NCBI RefSeq assembly: GCF_003610295.1
Contig: NZ_RAPV01000001.1
Coordinates: 868,001-932,000 of the forward strand
Direction: 5' to 3'
DNA length: 64,000 nt
Origin: Paraburkholderia sp. BL23I1N1
GTDB taxonomy: Bacteria; Pseudomonadota; Gammaproteobacteria; Burkholderiales; Burkholderiaceae
Shown: piece by piece, positions 46,107-55,870 of the stretch
Layout of the letters: each line of letters begins with the position of its first letter
Position numbering within the stretch: position 1 is the first letter of the stretch
Notes under the pieces: generated by a model
Seen by the model: the letters and a program-made list of their open reading frames with translations, nothing else
Told to the model about the DNA's origin: nothing
Databases searched by the model: none
Translations under genes and position numbers: made by a program

Positions 46107-47111
46107 ATGTCCGACAATTTGACTCCTGAACCGAAGGAACCGTCCCTGACAGGCCGCCCCCGCACGCCTGTCGATGAGCCGGGCTGGGAGCGCGCCGCGC
46201 TCGAGCGCATCGCGCTTGCGGCAATCGCCGAGCAGCGAGCGGCACGCCGCTGGAAGATCTTCTTCCGGTTTGTGTTCCTGATCGTCTTGCTGGTGGCGGT
46301 ATGGGGTGCGTTCGATTTCTCCGGCGACAAGGTGTCGACCACTGGCCGGCATACGGCAATGGTGACGCTTGACGGCGAAATCTCCGCTGATACGAATGCG
46401 AACGCGGAAGATGTCAGCACTGCACTGGAAAGTGCATTCGACGATGCAGGTACGGCAGGCGTGATCCTGCGCTGTAACAGCCCGGGCGGCAGCCCGGTGC
46501 AGGCGGGTATTATCTACAACGAGATTCGTCGGTTGCGCGCCAAGTATCCGTCGATTCCGTTGTATGTCGTGGTCGGCGACATGTGCGCGTCGGGTGGCTA
46601 TTACGCGGCTGCGGCGGCCGACAAGATTTACGTGGACAAGGCGAGCATCGTCGGTTCGATCGGCGTGCTGATGGATAGCTTCGGCTTTACCGGGTTGATG
46701 GATAAGCTTGGAATCCAGCGCCGTCTGCACACCTCGGGTGAGAACAAGGGCTTTTTCGACCCGTTCTCGCCGGAAACGCCGAAGATGGACGAACATGCGC
46801 AGGGCATGCTCGATCAGATTCATGCGCAGTTCATTGACGCCGTGCGTGAGGGTCGCGGCAAACGCCTGCACGAAACGCCGGACATGTTCTCGGGGCTCTT
46901 CTGGACAGGTCAGAAGAGCGTCGAACTGGGTCTTGCAGACGGTTTCGGCGACGCGGATTACGTCGCGCGCGACCTCTTCAAGGCGCCGGATATCGTCGAC
47001 TACACGGTCAAGGAGAGCATTACGGACCGCGTGGCGCGCAAATTCGGCGCGGCGGTTGGCAGCGGTGCCGTTCATGCCATGGCGCTTGGCGGGAAGATGA
47101 GCCTGCGCTGA
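46107..47111 (+). CDS. sppA: Signal peptide peptidase SppA-like S49 protease
   Basis: 334 aa, short SppA-type serine protease. A cytoplasmic N-terminus (about 1-50) and one membrane helix (51-70) precede the S49 domain: catalytic Ser162 in CASGGYYAAAA and Lys200 in MDKLG. NSPGGSPVQAG forms the typical strand. It degrades leftover signal peptides in the membrane. A terminator follows. The four-gene rluC-HAD-Rieske-sppA run is tightly spaced. Confidence 0.92.
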   Translation: MSDNLTPEPKEPSLTGRPRTPVDEPGWERAALERIALAAIAEQRAARRWKIFFRFVFLIVLLVAVWGAFDFSGDKVSTTGRHTAMVTLDGEISADTNANAEDVSTALESAFDDAGTAGVILRCNSPGGSPVQAGIIYNEIRRLRAKYPSIPLYVVVGDMCASGGYYAAAAADKIYVDKASIVGSIGVLMDSFGFTGLMDKLGIQRRLHTSGENKGFFDPFSPETPKMDEHAQGMLDQIHAQFIDAVREGRGKRLHETPDMFSGLFWTGQKSVELGLADGFGDADYVARDLFKAPDIVDYTVKESITDRVARKFGAAVGSGAVHAMALGGKMSLR

Positions 47112-47127
47112 TTGAGTGCGAAACATG

Positions 47128-47178
47128 AAAAAAGCCCCGTGCGATCGAATGTAGATCGCGAGGGGCTTTTTGTTTTTT
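47128..47178. terminator. Strong terminator after sppA
   Basis: AAGCCCC...GCGATC / GATCGC...GGGGCTT stem with A-run before and T-rich tail (TTTTTGTTTTTTT) after; bidirectional, facing the convergent methyltransferase gene. Confidence 0.9.
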
Positions 47179-47232
47179 TCCGCTAGAAGGCGATTGGCAG
47201 GCGAATCAGCCTGGCTTGAGACGCGGCAGCCG

Positions 47233-47952
47233 TCAGACGGCGAGGATCAGAAAAATGGCCGGCCGCTTGTGCAGATCGATGGCCGGTTTCTTCTTCCAGT
47301 CCGCCACGGTCCGGCTGGCGATCGTTTCCGTCTCCAGCGTCAGGTCGACGGCGACGCAGACCAGCGTGGAGGGCGCGCAGGTCGTCAGCAACGTGTCGAG
47401 CAGCGCTCGATTCCGATAGGGTGTCTCGATAAAGATCTGCGTTTGCTTGCCTTTGCGCGACTGTTGCTCCAGGTCGCGCAGGCGCTTGGCCCGTTCGGTG
47501 GCGTCGACCGGCAGATAGCCGTGGAACGCAAAACTCTGGCCATTCAGGCCAGAGGCCATCAAGGCGAGCAGAATCGAACTCGGTCCGACAAACGGCACGA
47601 CCTTGACGCCGCGCTCATGCGCGCGACGCACCAGCAGGGCGCCCGGATCGGCGACCGCCGGGCAACCGGCTTCTGACACCAGGCCGGCGTCCGTGCCCGC
47701 CAGCAAAGGCGCGAGCAGTTTATCGATCTCGCCGGCCGGCGTATTCACGTTCAGCTCGCGAATCTCGATGTCCTGAATCGGCCTTTCGGTGCCGACCTTC
47801 TTCAGGAAGGCGCGAGTGGTTTTCGCGTTTTCGCCAATGTAATAGTGCAGCGACGCCGCGCGGGCGCGCACTGGCGCGGGCAGGACGGCGTCGAGGGCGT
47901 CGGCATCGCCTTCGCCGAGCGTGTTCGGGATCAGATATAAGGTGCCGCTCAT
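47233..47952 (-). CDS. SAM-dependent tetrapyrrole-methylase-fold methyltransferase (RsmI-like)
   Basis: 239 aa, TP-methylase fold: LYLIPNTLG start, GTDAGLVSEAGCPAVADPGALLVRRAHERG (the SAM-binding GxPxxxDPG) and FVGPSSILLALMASGLNGQSFAFHGYLP. Related to RsmI, the 16S rRNA C1402 2'-O-methyltransferase, but a separate short group; the target is not known. The ATG overlaps the Maf stop as ATGA, so they are coupled. Confidence 0.88.
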   Translation of the reverse strand: MSGTLYLIPNTLGEGDADALDAVLPAPVRARAASLHYYIGENAKTTRAFLKKVGTERPIQDIEIRELNVNTPAGEIDKLLAPLLAGTDAGLVSEAGCPAVADPGALLVRRAHERGVKVVPFVGPSSILLALMASGLNGQSFAFHGYLPVDATERAKRLRDLEQQSRKGKQTQIFIETPYRNRALLDTLLTTCAPSTLVCVAVDLTLETETIASRTVADWKKKPAIDLHKRPAIFLILAV

Positions 47953-48566
47953 GACGCCCCCAGGAGTGGATAACCCACTGCGAGCAGCATGCGCGACAGT
48001 GCGATCAACGGTAGCCCGACCAAAGCGGTCGGGTCGTCGGAATGAATGGCTTCGAGCAGCGCGATGCCGAGACCTTCGGATTTGGCGCTGCCGGCGACGT
48101 CGTATGGTGTTTCGGCGCGCAGATAAGCGTCGAGCGCGGCATCCGGCAGGTCGCGGAATTGCACGCGGGTGATGACGTCGACGGCTTGCGCGGCGCCCGA
48201 ACGGCTGTCGAACAGGCAGAGTGCGCTATGAAACAGCACTTCGCGGCCGCGCATGGCCTGCAACTGGGCGAGCGCCTTGTCATGCGTGCCGGGCTTGCCG
48301 ATCTGCAGGCCGTCGTAGGTGGCGACCTGATCCGAGCCGATCACGAGTGCGGCTTCGGCAGCGCCGAGTCCACCAGCCACCGCGCGGGCTTTTGCCTCGG
48401 CGAGGCGCAGGGCGGTCGCTTCAGGCGTTTCACCGGCAAGCGGGGTTTCGTCGATCGCCGGCACGTCGACATCGAACGGAATGCGCAGGCGCTCGAGCAG
48501 CTCGCGACGATAGGGTGAACTCGACGCCAGGATCAGGCGTGGCGGGCGATTGAGGGAATCTGGCAT
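47949..48566 (-). CDS. Maf family nucleotide pyrophosphatase (YceF-like)
   Basis: 205 aa. LILASSSPYRRELLERL is the Maf signature; GSDQVATYDGLQIGKPG and Y-D-V-AGSAKSEGLG are typical. YceF-type Maf proteins hydrolyse 7-methyl-GTP and related nucleotides, housecleaning. The ATG at 48566 is used; a TTG two codons earlier is less likely. It diverges from yceD. Confidence 0.92.
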   Translation of the reverse strand: MPDSLNRPPRLILASSSPYRRELLERLRIPFDVDVPAIDETPLAGETPEATALRLAEAKARAVAGGLGAAEAALVIGSDQVATYDGLQIGKPGTHDKALAQLQAMRGREVLFHSALCLFDSRSGAAQAVDVITRVQFRDLPDAALDAYLRAETPYDVAGSAKSEGLGIALLEAIHSDDPTALVGLPLIALSRMLLAVGYPLLGAS

Positions 48567-48637
48567 GGGCAAACAACGGCTAGAGAGGCGGGTCGTACGG
48601 GATTGCGCGGCTATCGCGCGTGTACGGGCTTAAGTGT

Positions 48638-48666
48638 TTGACTCGAAAAGACAAAACAGATATGAT
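48638..48666 (+). promoter_or_regulatory. Sigma-70 promoter for yceD-rpmF-plsX-fab
   Basis: TTGACT (48638-48643) and TATGAT (48661-48666) are exactly 17 bp apart, 158 bp before the yceD ATG. It is the best -35/-10 pair of this region. Confidence 0.65.
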
Positions 48667-48824
48667 TTCGGGCTTTTCATCGGTATGCTATTGCACAAGC
48701 GGGGCATCGCATGGGCGGCTCGTGGGGTCAACACAGGCTGCGCACGAGTTCCGCGGGCTACTTTGCAAACCGCATTGCAAACTGATTTACCCCCGGCGAA
48801 ATCCTTGCCGACGCAGGAGCGCAC

Positions 48825-49469
48825 ATGACTCAACATCCTGGCAACCCTGCTGGCCTGTCCGACCCGCACGATATCGATCTGTTCGAATTTGCGCGGAGTG
48901 GGCGTCAGGCCGCGGGTGTCGTGCGCGTCTCGCAACTGCCGCGCATGTTAAACGAAGTCCCGGCAGAAGCGCCAGACCGCGATGCCGCGTTCACCTGGCA
49001 AGCCGAAGGGGCGACGCAGCCGGAATTGCAGGACGACGGCACCGAGGGTCCGCAGCCTTATTTGAGGCTGGCGATTCACGGTGCGGCATGGCTCGAATGT
49101 CAGCGGTGCATGACGCCTTATCTACAGGCGTTCAATGTCGATGCAACTTACCGGATCGTCAACACTGAGGCGGAAGCCGAAGAGTTTCCGCTCGACGAGG
49201 ATGAAGTCGAAGTGATCGTGGGCTCGCGCCAGTTCGATCTCATCGACTTGATCGAAGAAGAGTTGCTGCTTTCCTTGCCGCTCGTGCCCAAGCACGAGGT
49301 GTGTCCCGAAGTGCACGAGAGCCTCGTCTCTGGTGTTGCCGGAACAGAAGGCGAGGGCGACGAGGCTGCGCCGGACGAAGCTGATGAGGGCGCTGAGCCC
49401 GAGCGGCCCAATCCGTTTGCGGCGCTCGAAAGTCTCAAGCGCGGTGAGCCGGGCGACAAGAAGCACTGA
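48825..49469 (+). CDS. yceD: YceD/DUF177 family protein
   Basis: 214 aa. The DUF177 core is seen as LRLAIHGAAWLECQRCMTPYLQAF (CxxC) with DLIDLIEEELLLSLPLVPKHEVCP. In many bacteria it lies before rpmF; the plant/bacterial homologues help 23S rRNA maturation, with the precise role open. The tail is acidic. AGGAGCGCAC precedes the ATG. Confidence 0.93.
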   Translation: MTQHPGNPAGLSDPHDIDLFEFARSGRQAAGVVRVSQLPRMLNEVPAEAPDRDAAFTWQAEGATQPELQDDGTEGPQPYLRLAIHGAAWLECQRCMTPYLQAFNVDATYRIVNTEAEAEEFPLDEDEVEVIVGSRQFDLIDLIEEELLLSLPLVPKHEVCPEVHESLVSGVAGTEGEGDEAAPDEADEGAEPERPNPFAALESLKRGEPGDKKH

Positions 49470-49497
49470 ACAGTTGCATGGGAGCGCGAAGCGGGCG

Positions 49498-49517
49498 CAT
49501 TGGCCATTCGGCCAATG
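49498..49517. repeat. Perfect hairpin CATTGGCC-ATTC-GGCCAATG
   Basis: 8-bp arms, ATTC loop, between yceD and rpmF. It shares the GGCC-NTTC-GGCC core with 30930-30947; there is no T-run, so it is not a normal terminator. Confidence 0.5.
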
Positions 49518-49570
49518 GCGGACACCGGGTCGGGCTGTGTTAGAATTCGGAAAATTTTTAGGAGTTAGTC

Positions 49571-49750
49571 ATGGCAGTTCAACAAAATAAGAAGTCGCCG
49601 TCGAAGCGCGGCATGCACCGTTCGCACGATTTCCTGACGGCAGCGCCGCTGGCCGTGGAGCCGAGCACGGGCGAAGTGCATCTGCGTCACCACGTTAGCC
49701 CGAACGGCTACTATCGCGGCAAGAAAGTCGTCAAGACGAAGAACGACTAA
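49571..49750 (+). CDS. rpmF: 50S ribosomal protein L32
   Basis: 59 aa, [20 protein letters not shown] is the L32 start. As in many Burkholderia it has [14 protein letters not shown] and lacks the Zn Cys. A strong ribosome site (TAGGAG, 8 bp) precedes the ATG. It is the usual rpmF-plsX context. Confidence 0.97.
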
Positions 49751-49821
49751 TCGTTTCACTGCGTTGCGCCCCTTGGCGTTTCGCGTGGCGATCGGCTCGC
49801 TTGACATTTTCCCGGCTCGGC

Positions 49822-49852
49822 AAAAAGGCGGCATTCAATTGCCGCTTTTTTG
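49822..49852 (+). terminator. Terminator between rpmF and plsX
   Basis: GCGGCA (49828-49833) pairs with TGCCGC (49840-49845) followed by T6; the upstream A-run makes it bidirectional. It should attenuate read-through from rpmF into plsX. Confidence 0.8.
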
Positions 49853-49922
49853 TGTCGATCGCAGTTGGCGCTATAGCGCTTACCGCGGTCCCATGCGGGG
49901 CGTCTGAAATTCGTCGCACTCC

Positions 49923-51029
49923 ATGACAGTAAAGCTCACGATAGATTGCATGGGAGGCGACCACGGGCCGTCCGTGACCGTTCCCGCTGCCGTCACCTTC
50001 GTTCGTTCGCATCCTGATGCTGAGCTGCTGCTCGTTGGCATTGAAAGTGCGATTCGTGCGCAGCTGAAGAAGTTGAAGGCTCAGGACCTGCCGGCGCTGA
50101 CCGTCGTACCTGCTTCCGAGATCGTCGCCATGGACGATCCGGTCGAAGTCGCGCTGCGCAAGAAAAAAGACTCATCCATGCGCGTGGCGCTGAACCGCGT
50201 CAAGGAAGGCGAGGCGCAAGCCTGCATTTCCGCCGGCAACACCGGCGCGCTGATGGCGGTCTCGCGCTATGTGCTGAAAACGCTGTCGGGCATCGAACGC
50301 CCGGCCATTGCGTCCGCACTACCCAATCCCAATGGCTACACGATGATGCTCGACCTGGGCGCCAACGTCGATTGCGAGCCGCAGCATCTGCTGCAGTTCG
50401 CGGAGATGGGGCACGCGCTCGTGTCGGCGCTCGAGGGCCGCGATCGGCCCACCATCGGGCTGCTCAACATCGGCGAAGAAGTCATCAAGGGTAACGACAC
50501 CATCAAACGTGCCGGCGAACTGCTGCGCGCGAGTACACTTAACTTTCACGGCAACGTTGAAGGCAACGACATCTTCAAGGGCACGGTCGACGTTATCGTC
50601 TGCGACGGTTTTGTCGGCAATGTCGCGCTGAAAACGTCGGAAGGCCTCGCGCAGATGCTCTCCAACATCATCAAGGAAGAGTTCGGCCGCTCATGGCTCA
50701 CGAAGGTGATGGCGGTGCTCGCATTGCCGGTATTGATGCGTTTCAAGAAACGGGTCGATCATCGGCAATACAACGGCGCCGCGCTGCTGGGCCTGCGTGG
50801 GCTGGTGATCAAAAGTCACGGTTCGGCGGATGCCTACGCGTTTGAGTGGGCTATCAAACGCGGGTATGATGCCGTCAAAAACGGCGTGCTGGAACGCCTT
50901 GCGCGAGCGATGGAAGAGAATGCAGGTTCTCTCGAACAGGCGGCGCGCGACGTAAGCGGTGCGGGTCACGCAAGCCCGATCGCAGGCCAGCCGGCCGAGC
51001 CCTACGCTGCGCAATCCTCGAAGGCATAA
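49923..51029 (+). CDS. plsX: Phosphate acyltransferase PlsX
   Basis: 368 aa, makes acyl-phosphate from acyl-ACP for phospholipid synthesis. [24 protein letters not shown] is the family start; [16 protein letters not shown] and [17 protein letters not shown] and [18 protein letters not shown] are conserved. ATG at 49923, 1-bp overlap with fabH (TAATG). Confidence 0.97.
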   Translation: MTVKLTIDCMGGDHGPSVTVPAAVTFVRSHPDAELLLVGIESAIRAQLKKLKAQDLPALTVVPASEIVAMDDPVEVALRKKKDSSMRVALNRVKEGEAQACISAGNTGALMAVSRYVLKTLSGIERPAIASALPNPNGYTMMLDLGANVDCEPQHLLQFAEMGHALVSALEGRDRPTIGLLNIGEEVIKGNDTIKRAGELLRASTLNFHGNVEGNDIFKGTVDVIVCDGFVGNVALKTSEGLAQMLSNIIKEEFGRSWLTKVMAVLALPVLMRFKKRVDHRQYNGAALLGLRGLVIKSHGSADAYAFEWAIKRGYDAVKNGVLERLARAMEENAGSLEQAARDVSGAGHASPIAGQPAEPYAAQSSKA

Positions 51030-52018
51030 TGGCTCAATCGACAATTTATTCTCGCGTGCTGGGCACCGGCAGCTACCTGCCGCCCGGGCGCGTCACCAAT
51101 CAGGATCTGGCTGAACGTCTCGCCAGAGAAGGCGTCGAGACTAGCGACGAATGGATCGTTGCCCGCACGGGCATCCATGCGCGCCACTTCGCCGAACCCG
51201 ATGTCACCACCAGCGATCTGGCGCTGATCGCCTCGCAGCGCGCGATCGAAGCGGCCGATATCGATCCGCAATCCATCGATCTGATCATCGTTGCAACTTC
51301 CACGCCCGACTTTGTTTTTCCGAGCACGGCGTGCCTGTTGCAGAACAAGCTCGGCATCAAGAACCACGGCGCGGCATTCGATGTGCAGGCCGTCTGTTCG
51401 GGCTTCGCTTATGCGGTGGCGATGGCGGACAGCCTGATTCGCGGCGGTCAGCATCGCACGGCGCTCGTGATCGGCGCTGAAACTTTCTCGCGCATTCTCG
51501 ATTTCAAGGACCGCACCACCTGTGTGCTGTTCGGCGATGGCGCGGGCGCGGTGATCCTGCAGGCGTCCGAAGAACCGGGCGTGCTGGCGAGCGCTTTGCA
51601 CGCCGACGGCAGTCATTCGAACATTCTCTGCACGCCGGGCAATGTGAACGGCGGCGTGATCGAAGGCAGCGCGTTCCTGCATATGGACGGGCAGGCCGTG
51701 TTCAAACTTGCGGTCAACGTGCTCGAAAAAGTTGCAGTCGAGGCACTCGCAAAAGCGAATCTGTCGGCCGAGCAGATCGACTGGCTGATTCCGCATCAGG
51801 CCAACATCCGCATCATGCAAAGCACCTGCCGTAAGCTCGGCTTGCCGCAGGAACGCATGGTCGTCACGGTGGGCGAGCACGGCAATACGTCGGCTGCGTC
51901 CATTCCGCTCGCATTCGACGTCGCGGTGCGCGACGGCCGCATCAAGCGCGGCCAGAACGTGCTGATCGAAGGTGTCGGCGGCGGCTTCACGTGGGGCGCG
52001 TCGGTTATCCGCTACTGA
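51029..52018 (+). CDS. fabH: Beta-ketoacyl-ACP synthase III
   Basis: 329 aa, condenses acetyl-CoA with malonyl-ACP to start fatty acid synthesis. Cys123 in [12 protein letters not shown], His in [10 protein letters not shown] (about 256) and Asn in [14 protein letters not shown] (about 286) give the intact triad. ATG overlaps the plsX TAA. Confidence 0.97.
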   Translation: MAQSTIYSRVLGTGSYLPPGRVTNQDLAERLAREGVETSDEWIVARTGIHARHFAEPDVTTSDLALIASQRAIEAADIDPQSIDLIIVATSTPDFVFPSTACLLQNKLGIKNHGAAFDVQAVCSGFAYAVAMADSLIRGGQHRTALVIGAETFSRILDFKDRTTCVLFGDGAGAVILQASEEPGVLASALHADGSHSNILCTPGNVNGGVIEGSAFLHMDGQAVFKLAVNVLEKVAVEALAKANLSAEQIDWLIPHQANIRIMQSTCRKLGLPQERMVVTVGEHGNTSAASIPLAFDVAVRDGRIKRGQNVLIEGVGGGFTWGASVIRY

Positions 52019-52032
52019 TCGCGGCGACGTTA

Positions 52033-52080
52033 TGGCGAGCGCTCTTCGCGGCGCTCGGATACGCTTGAGCGCGCTCGCCA
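52033..52080. repeat. Long inverted repeat between fabH and fabD
   Basis: TGGCGAGCGCTC (52033-52044) and GAGCGCGCTCGCCA (52067-52080) pair with one bulge around a 22-bp loop. There is no T-run. It may be a processing or stability hairpin in the fab mRNA. Confidence 0.55.
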
Positions 52081-52129
52081 TCAACTGGGTGCGCCACCCA
52101 CATCTGACAACATCGATTTTGGGGACGAT

Positions 52130-53065
52130 ATGAAATTTGCGTTCGTTTTTCCTGGGCAAGGTTCGCAGTCGGTCGGCATGCTCAACGCATTCGCCGATCA
52201 CGCGATCGTGCGTGAGACGGTTCAGGAAGCGTCCGACGCGCTCAATCAGGACCTCGGCAAGCTGATTGCCGAAGGCCCGGTCGAAGATCTGAATCTCACC
52301 ACCAATACCCAGCCGGTCATGCTGACCGCCGCCTATGCGGTTTATCGCGCGTGGCTGCAGGCGGGCGGCCCGAAGCCGGCCATCGTTGCCGGTCATAGCC
52401 TCGGCGAATACACCGCGCTGGTCGCGGCGGGCGCGATCACGTTTCGCGATGCTGTGCCGCTCGTGCGTTTTCGCGCACAAGCCATGCAAACGGCCGTGCC
52501 GGTCGGCGTTGGCGGCATGGCCGCGATTCTCGGCCTCGATGACGACACGGTGCGCGCGGTTTGCGCCGAAGCGTCGGTCGCGGGTGTCGTCGAAGCGGTG
52601 AATTTCAACGCGCCGGCGCAAGTCGTGATCGCCGGTCACAAGGCTGCAGTCGAAAAGGCTTGCGAAGTCGCGAAAGCGAAGGGCGCAAAGCGTGCGTTGC
52701 CGCTGCCGGTATCGGCGCCGTTCCACTCGTCGCTGCTCAAGCCGGCGTCGGATCAATTGCGCGAGTATCTGGCTGGCGTCGACGTGCAGGTGCCGTCGAT
52801 CCCGGTGATCAACAACGTCGACGTCGCGGTGGTCAACGAGCCGGCGAAGATCAAGGACGCGCTGGTGCGTCAGGCAGCAGGTCCGGTGCGTTGGGTCGAA
52901 AGCGTGCAGGCGATGGCGGCGCAAGGCGTCACGCATGTGATCGAATGTGGTCCCGGCAAGGTCCTCGCGGGTTTGACAAAGCGTATCGACGGCAATCTGG
53001 TCGGCGCCTCGGTGTTCGATCCGGCTTCGCTCGAAGAAACGCTCAAGCTCGTGACGGCGGCCTGA
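52130..53065 (+). CDS. fabD: Malonyl-CoA:ACP transacylase
   Basis: 311 aa. MKFAFVFPGQGSQSVGML start; the nucleophile Ser90 in GHSLGEYTALVAAG; His of the catalytic pair in SAPFHSSLLKP (about 199). Loads malonyl groups on ACP. GGGGACGAT precedes the ATG. Confidence 0.97.
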   Translation: MKFAFVFPGQGSQSVGMLNAFADHAIVRETVQEASDALNQDLGKLIAEGPVEDLNLTTNTQPVMLTAAYAVYRAWLQAGGPKPAIVAGHSLGEYTALVAAGAITFRDAVPLVRFRAQAMQTAVPVGVGGMAAILGLDDDTVRAVCAEASVAGVVEAVNFNAPAQVVIAGHKAAVEKACEVAKAKGAKRALPLPVSAPFHSSLLKPASDQLREYLAGVDVQVPSIPVINNVDVAVVNEPAKIKDALVRQAAGPVRWVESVQAMAAQGVTHVIECGPGKVLAGLTKRIDGNLVGASVFDPASLEETLKLVTAA

Positions 53066-53148
53066 ACGCCGCTTCATAGGGCGCAAGCACGGCACAAGCT
53101 CGACATCAAGAATCAATCAGCCCTCCGAAAGGGCATCCGGACTGACAG

Positions 53149-53898
53149 ATGGAAAAGACTCTCGACAAGCAAATCGCAATCGTGACAGGCGCGTCGCGCG
53201 GCATTGGCCGTGCGATCGCGATGGAACTGGCGCGCCAGGGCGCGACGGTGATCGGCACGGCAACCAGTGAAAGCGGCGCGGCAGCGATCAGCGAAGCCTT
53301 TAACGCGGCCGGCGTGAACGGCCGCGGCGCGGTGCTCAACGTGAACGACGCCGCCGCAGCCGAAGCGCTGATCGACGGCGCCGTGAAGGAATTCGGCGCG
53401 CTGCACGTGCTGGTGAACAACGCCGGGATCACGCAAGACCAGCTCGCCATGCGTATGAAGGACGACGACTGGGACGCAGTGATCGACACCAATCTCAAAT
53501 CGGTCTTCCGTCTGTCGCGCGCGGTGCTGCGTCCGATGATGAAAGCGAAGGGCGGCCGTATCATCAACATCACGTCGGTGGTCGGCTCGGCCGGCAACCC
53601 AGGGCAGATCAATTACGCAGCCGCGAAAGCGGGCGTAGCGGGCATGACGCGTGCACTGGCACGCGAGATCGGCAGCCGCGGTATCACCGTGAATTGCGTC
53701 GCGCCGGGCTTCATCGATACCGACATGACCAAGACCCTGCCGGAAGAGCAGCAAACCGCGCTGAAGTCGCAGATTCCGCTCGGCCGCCTTGGCAGCCCGG
53801 ACGATATCGCGCACGCTGTGGCGTTCCTCGCGTCGCCGCAAGCGGGCTATATCACCGGCACGACACTGCATGTGAATGGCGGAATGTACATGTCGTAA
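53149..53898 (+). CDS. fabG: 3-oxoacyl-ACP reductase
   Basis: 249 aa, short-chain dehydrogenase. TGASRGIGRAIAMELA binds NADPH; NNAG, Ser143, Tyr156 and Lys160 (INYAAAKAG) form the active site. Length as in E. coli (244). ATG at 53149 after CGGACTGACAG. Confidence 0.97.
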   Translation: MEKTLDKQIAIVTGASRGIGRAIAMELARQGATVIGTATSESGAAAISEAFNAAGVNGRGAVLNVNDAAAAEALIDGAVKEFGALHVLVNNAGITQDQLAMRMKDDDWDAVIDTNLKSVFRLSRAVLRPMMKAKGGRIINITSVVGSAGNPGQINYAAAKAGVAGMTRALAREIGSRGITVNCVAPGFIDTDMTKTLPEEQQTALKSQIPLGRLGSPDDIAHAVAFLASPQAGYITGTTLHVNGGMYMS

Positions 53899-54049
53899 CC
53901 AAATTCGGTTACTATCCGCGCCTTGATGCGTTTGCAAAAGCGTAAGGCGCATGCCTTGACAGGAACCCGATGCGCCGCTTTTTTGCCGGGTTAAACCTGA
54001 TAAAATGCGCGCACCTGTATTTTTGAACTTCTTTTCCCTTGGAGGGGTA

Positions 54050-54289
54050 ATGGACAATATCGAACAGCGCGTCAAGAAGATCGTCGCAGAACAACTGGGC
54101 GTTGCAGAAGCTGAGATCAAGAACGAAGCTTCGTTCGTGAACGACCTCGGCGCCGACTCGCTCGACACCGTTGAACTCGTGATGGCCCTCGAAGACGAAT
54201 TCGGCATGGAAATTCCGGATGAAGAAGCTGAGAAGATCACCACCGTTCAGCAAGCGATCGACTACGCTCGCGCGAACGTCAAGGCCTAA
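54050..54289 (+). CDS. acpP: Acyl carrier protein
   Basis: 79 aa, acidic. Phosphopantetheine site Ser37 in [20 protein letters not shown]. The ATG at 54050 has a very strong ribosome site (TTGGAGGGGTA), as expected for this abundant protein; longer frames upstream are not needed. Confidence 0.98.
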
Positions 54290-54616
54290 AGTCATTCGCG
54301 CCTGCGTTTCTGCGTTGGCGGCGTATGACGCCCTGCCGTGTCGGTTTCCGACGCCAGCAGGGCTGGCGCTTTTTGCCATGCAGGAGCCAGCGATGCTGAC
54401 AGCGCAACTTTTCGCGCGATTGCCGACTTTCAAGAAAACGCCGGGCCGCCCCGCGTTTTCCGCTCCGGAGGAAGTCCCCTTGGGGGATTGCCCCCCTCGG
54501 GGGGGCCTGGTGCGAAGCGCCAGGTGTGGGGGCGGCTAACAGCCACAGGGCACACAGGGCAGGTACCTGTGGCCGCTGTGGCTTTTGCTTTTGTCATCTA
54601 TGAAAAAGGGGTTACC
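54290..54616. other. 327-bp acpP-fabF gap filled largely by a GC-rich repeat
   Basis: About 54430-54560 holds a dispersed repeat with hairpins GGGGG-ATTG-CCCCC, CCCCC-TC-GGGGG and CCTGG/CCAGG. The first part, ccgtgtcggtttccgacgcc onward, shows no gene. A long open frame crosses the gap in frame with fabF but lacks coding character. Confidence 0.5.
54435..54545. repeat. Dispersed GC-rich repeat copy
   Basis: CGCTCCGGAGGAAGTCCCCT with TGGGGGATTG matches the repeat in the PLD gene region (21399-21432, minus strand). A series of hairpins follows (see the gap entry). It looks like the common Burkholderia intergenic repeats I know by appearance; no transposase is present. Confidence 0.55.
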
Positions 54617-55855
54617 GTGAGCCGCCGTCGTGTTGTTGTTACAGGCCTGGGGCTGATTTCGCCTGTTGGCAATAATGTTGCCGACGGCTGGGCCAATCTG
54701 GTCGCCGGCAAGTCGGGTATTGCCAATATCACGAAGTTCGATGCGTCGAACTTTTCGACTCGTTTCGCCGGCGAGGTGAAGGGCTTCAATATCGAGGACT
54801 ACATCCCCGGTAAGGAAGCACGCCACATGGATACGTTCATCCATTACGGCGTCGCAGCCGGCATCCAGGCGATGCAGGACAGCGGCCTCGAAGTCACCGA
54901 CGAGAATTCGGAGCGCATCGGCGTCGTGGTCGGTTCGGGAATCGGCGGCTTGCCGATGATTGAAAATACGCAGACCGAATTGCTGAATCGCGGTCCGCGC
55001 CGTATTTCGCCGTTCTTCGTGCCCGCCTCGATCATCAACATGATCTCGGGCCATCTGTCGATCAAGTTCGGCATCAAGGGTCCGAATCTGGCGATCGTGA
55101 CCGCATGTACCACCGGTCTGCACTGTATCGGTGAGGCTTCGCGCCTGATCGAATACGGCGACGCCGACGTGATGATCGCCGGCGGTGCGGAATCGACCGT
55201 GTCGCCCCTCGGTGTCGGCGGCTTTGCGGCGGCGCGCGCGCTGTCGCAACGCAACGACGATCCGGCAACGGCGAGCCGTCCGTGGGACAAAGACCGCGAC
55301 GGTTTCGTGCTGGGCGAGGGTGCCGGCGTGATGGTGCTCGAAGAGTACGAACACGCGAAGGCACGCGGCGCGAAGATTTACGCCGAAGTCGGCGGCTATG
55401 GGATGAGCGGCGACGCCTATCACATGACCGCACCGCTGGAAGACGGTGACGGCGCACGCCGCTGCATGCTGGCCGCGATGAAGAACGCGGGCATCAATTC
55501 GGATCAGGTGAACTACCTGAACGCGCACGGCACGTCCACGCCGCTCGGCGACCTGGCTGAAACCACTGGCATCAAACGCGCTTTCGGCGACCACGCCAAA
55601 GACATGGTCGTGAATTCGACCAAGTCGATGACGGGTCACCTGTTGGGAGGCGCCGGCGGTCTGGAGTCCGTGTTCACCGTGCTGGCCGTGCATCATCAGG
55701 TCTCGCCGCCGACGATCAACATCTTCAATCAGGATCCGGCCTGCGATCTCGATTACTGCGCCAACACCGCGCGGGAGATGAAGATCGACGTCGCGCTGAA
55801 GAACTCGTTCGGGTTCGGCGGCACGAACGGCACGCTGGTTTTCAAGCGCGCCTGA
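54617..55855 (+). CDS. fabF: Beta-ketoacyl-ACP synthase II
   Basis: 412 aa, elongating synthase. Cys164 in [14 protein letters not shown], His in [11 protein letters not shown] and His in [15 protein letters not shown] (about 303 and 340) give the Cys-His-His set. Start is GTG at 54617 ([18 protein letters not shown]), with AAAGGGG upstream; the open frame continues to 54338 through the repeat but that part is not coding. Confidence 0.96.
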   Translation: MSRRRVVVTGLGLISPVGNNVADGWANLVAGKSGIANITKFDASNFSTRFAGEVKGFNIEDYIPGKEARHMDTFIHYGVAAGIQAMQDSGLEVTDENSERIGVVVGSGIGGLPMIENTQTELLNRGPRRISPFFVPASIINMISGHLSIKFGIKGPNLAIVTACTTGLHCIGEASRLIEYGDADVMIAGGAESTVSPLGVGGFAAARALSQRNDDPATASRPWDKDRDGFVLGEGAGVMVLEEYEHAKARGAKIYAEVGGYGMSGDAYHMTAPLEDGDGARRCMLAAMKNAGINSDQVNYLNAHGTSTPLGDLAETTGIKRAFGDHAKDMVVNSTKSMTGHLLGGAGGLESVFTVLAVHHQVSPPTINIFNQDPACDLDYCANTAREMKIDVALKNSFGFGGTNGTLVFKRA

Positions 55856-55870
55856 TCGCCTGATCGTTTG

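Noticed and set aside
51002..53116. 704-aa open frame opposite fabH and fabD
   Set aside because: A shadow frame of two well-supported genes, Arg/His-rich, no domain.
54338..54616. N-terminal extension of fabF through the repeat
   Set aside because: FabF proteins start with the (S/K)RRVVVTG strand; the GTG at 54617 has a ribosome site, and the extension is repeat sequence.
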